This document shows, in pieces, positions 10,915 to 23,194 of a stretch of 64,000 nucleotides of DNA. A program made the translations under genes and the position numbers. This DNA comes from Daphnia pulex (taxonomy: Eukaryota; Arthropoda; Branchiopoda; Diplostraca; Daphniidae). The notes beneath the pieces are model-generated. The model saw nothing but the letters and a program-made list of their open reading frames with translations. It ran no database searches and was not told where the DNA came from. Positions within the stretch are counted from its first letter, which is position 1; every line of letters starts with the position of its first letter. The stretch is from assembly GCF_021134715.1 (NCBI RefSeq), contig NC_060024.1, positions 6,448,001 to 6,512,000 on the forward strand. The letters are read 5' to 3'.

Positions 10915-12901
10915 ATGGGTTTCATCACTGATGTTGTGATTCAACTGGCATTGTTCCTCGTATTCACAATAAACTGTGAAAATACGACCGGAATTGGGCA
11001 CCCATTGGACCCAGTCTTGAATGTCACTACGGAATGCATAACTTACCGCTACGTTCTATGCCCCAAGAATATGACGGCCATGACTGTTATATTCGAATAT
11101 GAAAAAATGGATGAACCGTATTCATCCATATCGAAGGATTCGCAATGCATTTTCTATCGATTCATTCCGTGTCGAGAGGCTTCGCCAGATCTGATCCTCG
11201 AACAAGAACGACATCGACAAACCAAATCAATTAACGGGAAAGAACTAAAAAATTTCGAAGAGAAAAAAAATTTGGAACTGTCTGCCCTGGAAAATAAATT
11301 GAACTGCTTAACCAGTCAAATAACGCAATGTGAAATTTCCCAGATTATTTCGAAGGAAAACATGAAACAGCTGAATGTGACTGAAAACGAGAAGTTTGTC
11401 CTACAAACAGGAAAATTAACCTTAACCGACAAAGTAAACAAATCTGAAACCTCACGTCAAAGATCAGATGAACATTTGATATTGTGCAAAAAACTGGCAT
11501 ATGATTTAACCTTAAAATCTGCTGCTTGCGGAAAGGAGATTGAGGGTATGAAAGCAGCGGAGAAAATTACAGAAGCCCAAGACGAGAAAAAACAGTTGAT
11601 TGATGATAAAACCAAACTCAATTACTCGTCCATTGCTAAAACTTTCAGTCATACTCCTTTTTCGGGAAAATTAGGCGTACAAAGTTACACCCTTTACCAA
11701 ATGGGCCGTATGAAGATCATACCAAAACTGCATATAGTGCCACTTGTGCCCCAATACGGCATAGTTTTCAACGATGTCGCATCGATAAGTTACAACCTCA
11801 CGATTCCACCGTGTAACCAATCAGCAGAGAGCCTCGCAGACAGCAGCCGTAGCGTCTTTATTGCCGTGGTATCTGCACCTGGAAACCGAGAAAGCCGAGA
11901 CAAAATTCGAAATACGTGGAAAAACCATGTCCATAGAAACAGCGTGCAGGGCATCACGATTGAGTTTGCTTTTATTTTAGGACCAGCAAAAAATGAACCA
12001 ACCAAAAACAGTGTTATAGAAGAAAGCACAATAAATGAAGATATCATTCAGATTTCGGATATGCCAGCAGAGTTTCCAAGTCATATGACGATGCCCGGGG
12101 TTTTAAATTGGATTTATTATCACTGTCCCCAAACTGAATTTCTATTTAAAGTCGAAGATGACATGTATGTCAACGTACACAAACTAGCATACTTTGTTCG
12201 AGACTTTTACAAATTCGGCAATAATGGCACTTTGGCCATTTACAGTCAAATGGTGGATGGCCAGCAAAACCAGCCCAAGCCAAAGAGAAGTATGCATTGC
12301 CTAATATTATAAGCTAACAGCACAGAAAAAAGCGAATTGTTTTCCCTGAAATTTTAAACGTAATCAATTATACTTTAATTAAAGGTGGGGAAAAGATGGT
12401 TTCGTTAGACGATTGGCCGTGGAATACGTATCCGAATTACTTTGATGGGCCTGCCTATTTGATGCATAAAAGTACCATCTTCCCACTATTGGCAGCCATT
12501 CAAACAACGCCTGTCTATTCCTTTGTTGAAGAGGTCTACATCACCGGAATTTGTGGCGATAAAGTCGGACTAAATAGAAAAATAAGCGGCAAAAGTTTAC
12601 CAGTGTGAGAAAAATAATTCCGTTTAATTTTGCACTGTATATTAAATCATTTTCAGTAATCGATCGTTAATTTCGCTGTTCAATACTAATAATTCTTTGC
12701 ATTCTTATTCAAAATAATAGCATGTGGCCACGGGCATCGGAAACTGTGGAAAATACATGTGACGTTCAAAAGTTTCTATCCTGGAAGAATACGGAGTCGA
12801 ATTCCATATCCCACAAGGATATTGACGCATTTTACAGTGCTGAAAGCGCTCCCAATTCTCCATGTGATTACGAGGACAAAAATTTTGAATTTTTCCCTTA
12901 G
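10915..12901 (+). CDS. GT31-family beta-1,3-glycosyltransferase-like, copy A
   Basis: Three exons, 10915-12289, 12385-12604 and 12721-12901, all GT-AG with consistent phases, give 591 residues. Residues 1-21 form a signal peptide or short signal anchor. Residues 22-90 hold six Cys and several sequons. Residues 92-230 are a Glu/Lys/Gln-rich probable coiled coil. Residues about 312-570 are the galactosyltransferase domain (GT31): SVFIAVVSAPGN, IRNTWKN, FILGP, then the DXD-type metal site in FKVEDDMYVN at 412-421, and in exon 2 WPWNTYPNYFDGPAYLM followed by FVEEVYITGIC. By family, it transfers galactose or GlcNAc in beta-1,3 linkage in the Golgi. Tissue and acceptor cannot be read from sequence. 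The usual E-D-V motif is E-E-V here. AATAAA at 13050-13055 is a candidate polyadenylation signal. Copy B is 4.8 kb downstream. Confidence 0.88.
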
Positions 12902-13706
12902 GAAAAAGTGTTATTATTATTACTTCATATTTTTTAAATCTTTATCTTCTTTATATTCTTATTAGACAGTTATTGAATACTGTAGTGTGCTGTGGATTTT
13001 TCATTGGTTTAAAAAAATATATATTTACTCTGGGCAAGCAGCAGTTATCAATAAAATAATTGTTCATGTTGACGTCATCCCTGAAATTTGACGACAATCA
13101 GCAAATTCTGCTGTTGCCATTGAAGCAACACTAAACTGGTTATTACTTGACTCATGTTCTTAACGGATTTGTGGAGAATAATGGCGTGACTTTTATAATT
13201 CCGATACATAAAACTTCACAAGTGACAAACGTCACCGGCGCAGCCGCTCGTTATTGACGTCTATACATATAATTACCTTGAATTAGACTACAGACTTCGC
13301 CTACGAAATATCATAAATACACAGTTTTCTTTCAACCTTCAACAGCTGTTTCAATGTTCAGAAAAAAATTGACACAAATAAAAAGAATAAATAAATAAAT
13401 AAATAAGCTTGGTTATATATTTATTGAAGTGCAGAGAATATATATGAACATGTTTTCTCTTAATTGGACCACGAGATTAGATATAACCATCACAAAAGTC
13501 TTATTGGTCAACAATTTCAAAGGATGAACATATGATAGGCCTAATCAGCACGTAAAAGAAAACTAGTCATCCTTTTCCAAACAAATTATACCTATACATA
13601 GGGCCTATTGAATGTAAATTAGTTCATGAGATGGATAAAACCAGCAATAGTGAATAAGAAAATTAGTTGGTGAAAAGAAAAATAATAAGCGACTTATTGT
13701 TAAAGT
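12902..13706. other. 3' flank of GT31 copy A
   Basis: Non-coding. It has a candidate poly(A) signal AATAAA at 13050, and a run of AAATA units at 13380-13405 shared with copy B. Two motifs of the type AGGCCTA at 13535 and 13600 are missing from copy B. Confidence 0.5.
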
Positions 13707-14071
13707 CTAAACGAAAAACATGAATCTCAAATCACGGGTTGAATCGATATGAGTCTGCAGATCAGCCGAAGACATGGCTTGACGATTCCCAGTCAAGCTA
13801 GAATTTAAAAAAGAAAAAAAGTTCAGTTGTCATTCAGTCTAAAAAAACGAATCATATTACAGAATAGCTGATACTTACTTGTCATAGTACTGGCGTCCAC
13901 GGAAGGCAACCAGATACGAATAATATAGCATGGGGCTGGATACGACACAGAGCGAGTGCAAGCATCGGGTATAAATACGTAACACAAATAATATGTCAGC
14001 ATTTGAATGTCGTTTGCCAGAAACTTGCTATCATCCCAGAGAACGTGATAATGTTTCGGCCGGCTAGTACC
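13707..14071 (-). pseudogene. 3'-terminal Argonaute pseudogene fragment
   Basis: It corresponds to the last two exons of the Argonaute gene at 18517-18873, carried along in the tandem duplication. The acceptor (14073-14072), the HYHVLWDD motif and the final exon with its stop (13709-13707) are recognisable. Relative to the intact gene, an added 2 bp near 13925 shifts the frame and a further insertion lies near 13960. All upstream Argonaute exons are absent, so it cannot encode a slicer. Confidence 0.85.
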
Positions 14072-14147
14072 CTATATAATAATAAAAAAAAAATCGATAT
14101 AAGAAAACTATGAAAACACAATAAAAACGGATAAGCTCTTTTATCAT

Positions 14148-14301
14148 CGGCTGCGATTCGCTTGGCTGCCGTCCGGTTGCCGTCGTCGTCGCCGCCCGGT
14201 GCCAACATATCGATCAGCGTCTTGTTTCTTTTTTTCGGGTTTTCTTCATCTGATGGGATGTTTTGAATTGACCGCCGCCGTCGAAATACTTTTTCAATCG
14301 C
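14148..14301 (-). other. Possible orphan exon, basic then Asp-rich
   Basis: Behind an acceptor-like TTGTACATCAG|G at about 14302, an open frame reads AIEKVFRRRRS, then PSDEENPKKRNK, then MLAPGGDDDGNRTAAKR. It ends where duplicated sequence starts (near 14125), so it was probably cut by the duplication breakpoint. Coding-like composition is seen. I know no family for it, and no donor or neighbouring exon was found. Confidence 0.3.
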
Positions 14302-15029
14302 CTGATGTACAAATTACAATGAAGGAATTTCTTTTCTATTCTTTTTTTCTTTATTGAATTTATAAACGGAATTAAAAAGAATGGTTATTTTTGAAACGCT
14401 TCAATTTAATTCTTTTTTCGCAATCAATTCATCCACTCGTATGTTGACAACAACGAAAATCTTTTTTTCATTTAATTGAGAAAAATGAATAATTAGTTAA
14501 AAAGCTATTAAATGCCTGCTGTCAACTATGACTTGGTTGATTATTCGACTTATAAATTATTTTTCAAAAATATCACGCGCAGAAAGATTTCTGCGCCAGA
14601 AATTCGAAACGTAAACTCGGACGTAAATAGAAACGCTCACAGAAAATTTTATCGGCGTGACGTTAATTTTTTTATTTTTGTTCATGCGCAATTCAGAAGA
14701 GGTAAAATGCCAAATTCTGTTGCTATTATTAGGCATACGACGTGATCTGAAAAAGAAACCAAGATTATATTTAGGAAGGTGATCTGCTGCTGTTATTTGA
14801 GGAGTTGCCATTTCTGGAAAGAATCGCATGGCATGGATATTCTGTGGAAATCATGATACTATCACACTTGCAAATTTGCAACGCAACTATATTATTTCTA
14901 TAGTTCTCTGATACACATGACCCCCACATAGCCCATGCTATTACTTTTCCCAATCGAAACGGTTTTAAATTTTTTGAGCCAATTTTACAGAGTAACACGT
15001 TATAATAAAGAACTATGCGTGCTACCTGG
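14302..15029. other. Unique spacer between GT31 duplication copies
   Basis: AT-rich sequence with no convincing gene. The short open frames at 14512-14829 overlap on both strands and show no motif. The right duplication copy starts near 15030. Confidence 0.4.
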
Positions 15030-15480
15030 CACACGTCAAAACATTTCGCTTGGGCGTATCTGCCCATACTGACGATTCCAGCTTGGATCCAAGGCGATCC
15101 TGATAGTATCCTGATTCCTGAAGTGTTTTGAGACGCATGTCAGAGACATCTAGCGGTAAATTCAAATAATTTTTGAATTACAGCAAGGTCCTTTAGTAGT
15201 GTTGTTACGATACATTTTCTTCGCTTAATATTGAATGTTTTTTTTGCCTTGAATGCAAGGCTATCAGGTTTACTATTGGAAATTAGAACATGTATACGAG
15301 TGACGCATGAAAAGTAAAAAAAAAAAAAAAAATTGGCTCCGATACACATCAATCAGAGCCAACCCTAATTTGCGCACCACGTTTCTCGAGTCAGGTTAAA
15401 TGTCGTGCTGGTATGATGACGACGGATCAAATATTAGAAGGGAAGAGTTATTTTACCAGCATAGCGTTTTGACGTTTTCG

Positions 15481-15588
15481 TATAGCTCCTTTAAATTGCA
15501 TTGCATCAGTCTCTTGTTAGCATATTACGTTGGCAGGTCTTCGTCGCGACTCGCGAGAATATTTGTGCGAAAGCAGTTGGCTGTAAAG
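15481..15588 (+). promoter_or_regulatory. Candidate GT31 core promoter and 5' UTR exon, copy B
   Basis: The same TATAGC (15481) to TCAGT (15506-15510) arrangement as in copy A, followed by a donor-like GTAACT after GCTGTAAAG. It is conserved despite small indels around it. Confidence 0.38.
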
Positions 15589-15743
15589 GTAACTACATTC
15601 AAAAGGAAACTAATTCCACTAAATACAACTTGATTTACAACACAAAAGAGAGGTAAATGCCATACATTATTAGTTTATTACTTAAAATTGTGTAGTTTAG
15701 AACTCATATTTTCAATATCTCGATATTAGAATAGCCTAATAAG

Positions 15744-17730
15744 ATGGGTTTCATCACTGTTGTAATTCAACTGGCATTGTTCCTCGTATTCTCAATAAAC
15801 TGTGAAAATACGACCGGAATTGGGCACCCATTGGACCCAGTCTTGAATGTCACTACGGAATGCATAACTTACCGCTACGTTCTATGCCCCAAGAATATGG
15901 CAGCCATGACTGTTATATTCGAATATGAAAAAATGGATGATCCGTATTCATTCAAATCGAACGATTCGCAATGTATTTCCTATCGATTCATTCCGTGTCA
16001 AGACGAGCCTTCGCCAGATCTGATCCTCGAACAAGAACGACATCGACAAACCAAATCAATTAACGAGAATGAACTAAAAAATTTCGAAAAGAACAAAAAT
16101 TTGGAACTGTCTGTCCTGAAAAATAAATTGAACTGCTTAACCAGTCAAATAACGCAATGTGAAATTTCCCAGATTATTTCGAAGGAAAACATGAAACAGC
16201 TGAATGTGACTGAAAACGAGAAGTTTGTCCTGCAAAGAGACATAAACAACTTAACCGACAGAATAAAGCAATCTGAAACCTCACGTCAAAGATCAGATGA
16301 AAATTTGATATTGTGCAAAAAACTGGCATATGATTTAACCGTACTAAATGCTGATTGCGAGGAAATGAAAAAAACGGGTGAAAACCCAAAACCCCAAGAC
16401 GACAAAAAAAAGTTGGGCCAAATATATCAGGAAATCATTAACAATGAAATTAAACGCATCTATACTTCCATCGCTAAAGCTTTCGATACTCCTTTTTCGG
16501 GAGAATTAGGCGTACAAAGTTACACCCTTTACCAAATGGGCCGTATGAGCATCATACCAAAACCGAATATACAACCACTTGTGCCCCAATACGACATAGT
16601 TTTCAACGATGTCACATCGATAAGTTACAACCTCAAGATTCAACCGTGTAAGGAATCAGCAGACAGCAGCCGTAGCGTCTTTATTGCCGTGGTATCTGCA
16701 CCTGGAAACTTAAATCACCGAAACAAAATTCGACAGACGTGGAAAAATCATACCCAACTGGTGCTGGGCATCACGATTGAGTTTGCTTTTGTTTTAGGAC
16801 CAACTGATGATGAACCAACCCAAAAAAGTGTTATAGAAGAAAGCAAAGGATATAAAGATATCATTCAGATTTACAAAATGCCAACAGAGTTTCCAAGTCA
16901 TATGACGATGCCCGGGGTTTTAAATTGGATTTATTATCACTGTCCCCAAACCGAATTTCTATTTAAAGTCGAAGATGACATGTATGTCAACGTACACAAA
17001 CTAGCATACTTTGTTCGAGACTTTGAAATATTTGGCAATAATGGCACTTTGGCCATTTACAGTCAGATGGTGGATGGCCAGCAAAACCAGCCCAAGCCAA
17101 AGAGAAGTATGCATTGCCTAATATTATAAGCTAACAGCACAGAAAAAAGCGAATTGTTTTTCCTGAAATTTTAAACGTAATCAATTATACTTTAATCAAA
17201 GGTGGGGAAAATAATGTTACGTTAGACGATTGGCCATGGAATACGTATCCGAATTACTTTGATGGGCCTGCCTATTTGATGCATAAAAGTACCATCCTAC
17301 CACTTTTGGCAGCCATTCAAACAACGCCTGTCTATTCCTTTGTTGAAGATGAAGAGGTCTACATCACCGGAATTTGTGGCGATAAAGTCGGACTAAATAG
17401 AAGAATAAGCAACGAAAAATTACCAGTGTGAGAAAAATAATTCCGTTGAATTTTGCACTGTATATTAAATCATTTTCAGTAATCGATCGTTAATTTCGCT
17501 GTTCAATACTAATAATTCTTTGCATTCTTATTCAAAATAATAGCATGTGGCCACGGGCATCGGAAAATGTGACAAATACATGCGACGTTCACAAGTTTCT
17601 ATCCTGGAAGAATACGCCGTCGAATTCCATAACCCACGATGAAATCGGCGCATTCTACAGTGGAAGAGCTACCAATTCTCTGTGTGATCACACAGAAAGC
17701 CAAAATTTAAAATTTTTCACTTTGGATTAA
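15744..17730 (+). CDS. GT31-family beta-1,3-glycosyltransferase-like, copy B
   Basis: Exons 15744-17106, 17202-17427 and 17544-17730 give 591 residues, as in copy A, although individual exons differ in length. It has the signal peptide, Cys/sequon segment, coiled coil and GT31 domain of copy A, including SVFIAVVSAPGN, IRQTWKN, the metal-binding FKVEDDMYVN, and WPWNTYPNYFDG. The C-terminal E-D-V region reads FVEDEEVYITGIC with two extra residues. The coiled-coil region has several substitutions and small in-frame indels relative to copy A, while the catalytic segment is nearly identical, consistent with both being functional. A candidate AATAAA is at 17876-17881. The gene converges on Argonaute, whose stop lies 787 bp further right. 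Confidence 0.88.
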
Positions 17731-18516
17731 AAAAGTGTTATTATTATTACTTCATATTTTTTAAATCTTTATCTTCTTTATATTCTTTAAGACAGTTATT
17801 GAATACTGTAGTGTGCTGTGGATTTTTCATTGGTTTAAAAAAATATATATTTACTCTGGGCAAGCAGCAGTTATCAATAAAATAATTGTTGCTGTTGACG
17901 TCATCCCTGAAATTTGACGACAATCAGCAAATTCTGCTGTTGCCATTGAAGCAACACTAAACTGGTTATTACTTGACTCATGTTCTTAACGGATTTGTGG
18001 AGAATAATGGCGTGACTTTTATAATTCCGATACATAAAACTTCACAAGTGACAAACGTCACCGGCGCAGCCGCTCGTTATTGACGTCTATACATATAATT
18101 ACCTTGAATTAGACTACAGACTTCGCCTACGAAATATCATTAATACACAGTTTTCTTTCAACCTTCAACAGCTGTTTCAATGTTCAGAAAAAAATTGACA
18201 CAAATAAAAAGAATAAATAAATAAATAAATAAGCTTGGTTATATATTTATTGAAGTGCAGAGAATATATGAACATGTTTTCTCTTAATTGGACCACGAGA
18301 TTAGATAACCATCACAATTTAAGTCTTATTGGTCAATAATTTCAAAGGATGAACATATGGTAATCAGCACGTAAAAGAAAACTAGTCTGCCTTTTCCAAA
18401 CAAATTATACCTACATCTTGAATGTAAATTAGTTCATGAGATGGATAAAACCAGCAAAAGTGAATAATAAAATTAGCTGGTGAAAAGAAAAATAATAAGC
18501 GACTTATTGTTAAAGT
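17731..18516. other. Convergent 3' flanks of GT31 copy B and Argonaute
   Basis: Non-coding. AATAAA at 17876-17881 (plus) is a candidate signal for GT31. TTTATT at 18246-18251 reads AATAAA on the minus strand and may serve Argonaute. Confidence 0.45.
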
Positions 18517-21500
18517 CTAAACGAAAAACATGAATCTCAAATCACGGGTTGAATCGATATGAGTCTGCAGATCAGCCGAAGACATGGCTTGACGATTTCC
18601 CGTCAAACTAGAATTTCAAAGAAAAAAAGTTCTGTTGTCATTCAGTCTAAAAAAAAACGAATCATATTACAGAATAGCTGATACTTACTTGTCATAGTAC
18701 TGGCGTCCACGGAAGGCAACCAGATGCGAATAATAGCACGGGGCTGGATACGACACAGAGCGAGTGCATCTGGTAAATACGTAACACAAATAATATGTCA
18801 GCATTTGAATGTCGTTTGCCAGAAACTTGCTATCATCCCAGAGAACGTGATAATGGGTCGGCCGACTAGTACCCTATAATTTAAACAAAAAACTGGATAC
18901 AAAAACACAAAAAAAACGGATAACATTTATATAGGTAGGCCTACCTGAATTCCTTGGTGTGAAACGAGGAAAAAATCTTGCTCGACGGGATGCACGATCG
19001 TGTTATCGACAATGGTTCCAGGTGGGACGTTCTTTCCACGGCCACACTATTTGAAAGGGAAGAAACGTCAAATGTGTACCGACACTATATTATCAACTTG
19101 ATCATTTACAACAATACCTCATCGCTCTGATCATCCGGGAAAAGACGAGTATGGTGGCGCTTCTGAACTACGATGAAAGTCACTGGTGGTTGGTATCCAA
19201 CTTCCAGTTTGATGCAAGCCTTGCGAATGGCGCTAAGCTCCCATTCAAGAACCTATAGGAAAAATACCGAAGTATGCTGGTTAACATGGTAGTCTAATCA
19301 GTGAATATATAATAGAATTTCAAACGGAAATAGGCCTACTTTTGCGAATTGGCCTTCGCTCACACCATCACGGTAGAAAATGATCCGCTGTGGCTTGCCA
19401 GTTGAAGTGGCTCCAGACACCCTGTTGAATTTGCGCAGCAAATTGTACACCATAGTCTCCATGTCTTCAATGTACTCCTGCTTTGATTTTTGAATTCGAA
19501 TCTCGCAGCAGTATTGCGAGGCGCGCGGATCAACACTTCCCACGACGGCTGCGATGGAAGGTTTATCAGAATCTTGCTGGTCGGCACCAGGATGCGTCAC
19601 ATCAGCTCCCATGATGATGACTTGTTCGTTCAATAACATCTTTGGGCTATTATATAAAATTGAAATTTGATTCATTATTCCCTCATCCTTTTCCGCTGAA
19701 ACACAAGCGAATATCCTACCGAAAATCGCGTGAAATCAGATTGTTGATTCCTCCTAATTTAGCGTTGAGCTTCAAGCATATGTTGGCCATGATTGACAGA
19801 TCTGGTCCGTTTCTTCCCGTCACGTTCTTTTGCTGTACGCATTGCGTGGTGATTTTCAGATCTAAATCCCCAACACGCTTCACAATATCTATACGAAAAG
19901 CACGGAGATGTATATATGTTATTAACGGGCTCAATATGTAATTATTAAACCTGAAGGTTTTCTTACCGTAAGCGCCTTGATGGCGGTTGATGATGACAAA
20001 AATGATTTGAAGCTGTGGAAACTTCTGCTTAGCTGTTTTCATAGTGCTTTCCAAGCTATCAATCCCACAAGGCTTGTTGAAAAGTAGCTGCCCCATTGAC
20101 ATGCCTGATGCAATAATTGAAAAGGCAATAGCACAATTGTGTCAAATATTTCTAGGCAACGGACAAAAATGTCATAAACTTACCCATTTCTCGACCAGCT
20201 TTTGTCAATGCGCTAATGAACAAGTCAATAGCCCCATCGCCGCATCTAGTGATGTCGATTAAACCAAATGAATTCATCGACTTGGCTTCGATAAATTTCA
20301 TGTTTCTCATATTCCAAACTCCGTCTCTAGGAAAAATTGACGACGACTCTCTGTCACCGTAAACAAGCTTAGGCGTAGGCAGTACTCGCCCTAAATAGAT
20401 ATTAACATGTTTATAAAATTAAAATATTATTTGGGTTTTTGAAATTTCTAACGCACCGCCATTTTTTAAATTTTAAAAACAAATGTACCTTGAATTTTGG
20501 CCATCTGTGTATCGACCGAAATGCCAAAATGTTGAGCATATTGATCCTGAGCAAATTGCATTCCATGAACGGAATCGAGGATTTTTTTCTTGCGAACATC
20601 AGCGGCTGTGGCAGCAACTTTGATCATGGCAGACGTTTGAAAGTCAGTCAACTTGCGACGATACTCTTGACCTTCGGCGATCGAGCACAACTATTTCAAA
20701 GGCAAGATTTTTGTAAATAATAATAATAATACAATTGACAGAAAAGTGCATTTATTGTATACCTCCATTGGGACCAAGTTTTTCTTTTCTAGACTTCCTA
20801 CCCAGACACAGGGAAGGTCGGGATACTTCAACTTCAGGTTGAGTTTCTTTTCAAAGTATTCCTGGACCGTGACCGTCTTGCCGTCGCATTCAAATTTCTC
20901 CGTGTTGGCCGCTCCTTTAATGCCATTACATCCAACCGTGGCTTTGTATTTCCCGCGGTTGTAGGAAACCTGGAATAAATATTACACTCATAAATTGTGA
21001 TTAATTTTAATAGTCTAGATGGTACCTAAATTACCTTCAAGGTGGCAATTGTCTTGTGAAAATCCTTGTAGTCGCGCTCTTTCAACCTATCACCAGGTCT
21101 AGCTCTGAACATGTTTGCCATTATTTCGTGAACTAGGCCGGATTTCATAAAGGCACGTTGGGTGGCGTCCACATTAAGAAACGGTTTCCAACCCAGACGC
21201 AAGGACTGGAAATGTCCAAACCAGACCTCAACTCCTCCTCCGAGTTCTCCGCTCCTTCCAGCAACAGGCTTCGAAAGCAAGCAACTTCCGAGCATCACCT
21301 GTGTACAACTGTTGAGCAAACACATCAATTGAAAATGATTTGTGAGAAGTGAATTTGTCTAATCTATAAAAATTGAATAAGTCATTTTATATACCGTTGA
21401 GCGGCGCCATATTTTAATGCGATATCCAAGGCTTGAATAGGACGAAGGGGTATGTTAACGGACGAACCGGAACCACCTTGACAGTAACTGGCCAGGGCCC

Positions 21501-22337
21501 CCAAATCAATTTCCAATTTGCCAGTGGGTTGCAAGCTGATGGTGAATTCGTTCAACCTGGGAGTTCCATCACAATCCAACTCTTGAAATTCCAAATTGAT
21601 TTCAACCTAGAGATTTATTTTTTTAGTAAAATACAATTATACCGAATTATACAAGTGATTCGTATTATACCTATTAAGTAGCCTACCTTTGAATCCAAGC
21701 CCGGAATCCGACGAGCTGTGTAGATGTTCTTTTTCAAATCAAAAACCGGAAAAATGTCTTTGAAACGTGAGTCGCTACCTAGAAACTGCCCGATGATTTT
21801 TCTGTTAATGATAATGGTGAAAAATGTTATAGCATTCTCTAAGTCAAAGAAAACCATCACACAAAAAAAAAATACTTGAGAAGCGTTTTCGGGGGAAGAG
21901 GTTTGACTTCAACGTCGTAATGATAAAGAATCGGTTTCTTCATATCGACGGCAAAATGATTGGCAGAAAGCTTGATCGGCCGACCTAAAGTTCCTACGCC
22001 ACCTGCAGCACTGCGTGGAGGGGGGCGAAGTGCTGCACCCTGAGCTCCTAGGCGTTGGGTTCGGGGAGTGATCGAATGAGGCTGTTGTCCATGAGGAGCA
22101 GAAGGACGTGGTTGGTGGGGCGCACCAGCAGGTCTCTGGGTCATTCTTTGCGGAAGTTGAGACTCCATTTCCGTGGCTGCTTGCTGTGCTTCAGCACCTA
22201 CTTGTCCACCTATTTTGTAAATAAAACATATTGGCTAATCCTCAGAAAAAATGAAATCAATTTATAATCAAGTCAATATTTAGATTTTTAATACCCTGTG
22301 TTTTTCCGCTTGTCTGCTTTCCTCTTTTTCTGCCCAT
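18517..22337 (-). CDS. AGO: Argonaute protein, slicer-competent, AGO2-like
   Basis: Fifteen exons (22337-22295, 22209-21876, 21801-21687, 21606-21395, 21308-21035, 20969-20763, 20690-20489, 20390-20184, 20104-19967, 19888-19720, 19646-19340, 19252-19118, 19046-18945, 18873-18689, 18607-18517), all GT-AG and phase-consistent, encode 906 residues. The N-terminus is basic then Gln/Pro-rich, followed by the N domain ([10 protein letters not shown]), PAZ (YPDLPC near 375), MID with 5'-phosphate pocket residues (AYGDIVKR, TQCVQ, then a Lys in [10 protein letters not shown]) and PIWI. The catalytic residues are present: D649 in GADVTHP, E691 in [10 protein letters not shown]727 in [10 protein letters not shown], and the His of HYHVLWDD near 824. 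By family, it binds small RNAs and cleaves complementary transcripts in the cytoplasm. Divergence from highly conserved AGO1 and the Gln-rich start favour the siRNA (AGO2) clade; that is inference. The start codon gives MGRKRGKQ in a 43-nt coding exon. Confidence 0.93.
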
Positions 22338-23190
22338 TTTTCAGCTTGTGAGGGGAATATTTGTTTTATAAAACCTATCAAATAACAGTTTATTTTATTG
22401 CAATGTTAGTCAACAACACTGATGGATTTGAAGCAAATTTCCCAATTAATCATAGCCATGATGGAAAAATTACGTCAATACAACATTGAAAAATTCAAAT
22501 TTCGCACAATTCCATCAATATTTGTTTTACAATAATTTAAAAGGCAAATTACAGATATGAGAATTAACAAAACAGAAAACTTGCAAGAAATAACACATTT
22601 GGTTTAATAAGAAATTCAATTTATCTTTATACCTTAAAGTTCAAGATGAAGAATTTCAGCGAGTCTATTAAACTGTGTGAAGATCAGGAAATATCTGTGA
22701 AATGAACTGGCAAAGACGGCGGCTTGTGTATACATAATAGTGTCGTCGTGAATAATTGTTGACGTGGCTGTTGGTCATTGGCATTTGAACGACGCACGTC
22801 TAGCAGGTGCTAATGGTTTCATATGACAGAAATCTGAACTACTCATAGTAACTTGAGCTCGACACCATGTTATGCATCTAATCGTGTCGTTCACAACAGC
22901 AGCCACCGTCGCATTCTAGCAGCATCAACGGGGAAAATCCGCGTTCGAAACTTTAAATTCGGGGGAAATTCAAGCATGAGAGCGCACTTTTCACATTTTT
23001 ACTCCGGCTGAGAGGCGGTGGATCATCATCCGGTGGCTGACGGGGTATCCATTTGTTTGACAAGCGCTACCACCAGGCTGGCGGAAGCGGCATCATCGAC
23101 TAATGAAAATTAGAAACTATAGGTAAGATAGCTCTGGTTGACACTAAAAAAATCTGAAATCCTACGTCGCCGCCATATCAGAGGCAAAAT
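22338..23190. other. Argonaute 5' flank
   Basis: Non-coding, AT-rich near the gene. It probably holds the Argonaute promoter. I could not place a TATA/initiator pair. Duplication block B begins near 23195. Confidence 0.4.
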
Positions 23191-23194
23191 ATAC

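Larger units (their letters stand above)
10205..14125. repeat. Tandem duplication of GT31 gene and Argonaute 3' end, left copy
   Basis: The sequence from about 10205 to 14125 is repeated at about 15030 to 18920. The GT31 start codons are offset by 4829 bp, and small indels are scattered through both copies. The unit spans the GT31 promoter, all three coding exons, the 3' end, and on the opposite strand the last two Argonaute exons. About 900 bp of unshared sequence separates the copies. Confidence 0.9.
15030..18920. repeat. Tandem duplication of GT31 gene and Argonaute 3' end, right copy
   Basis: Right partner of 10205-14125. Here the Argonaute 3' exons continue into the complete gene, so this copy retains the ancestral arrangement of convergent GT31 and Argonaute. 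The left copy is probably the derived one. Confidence 0.88.
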
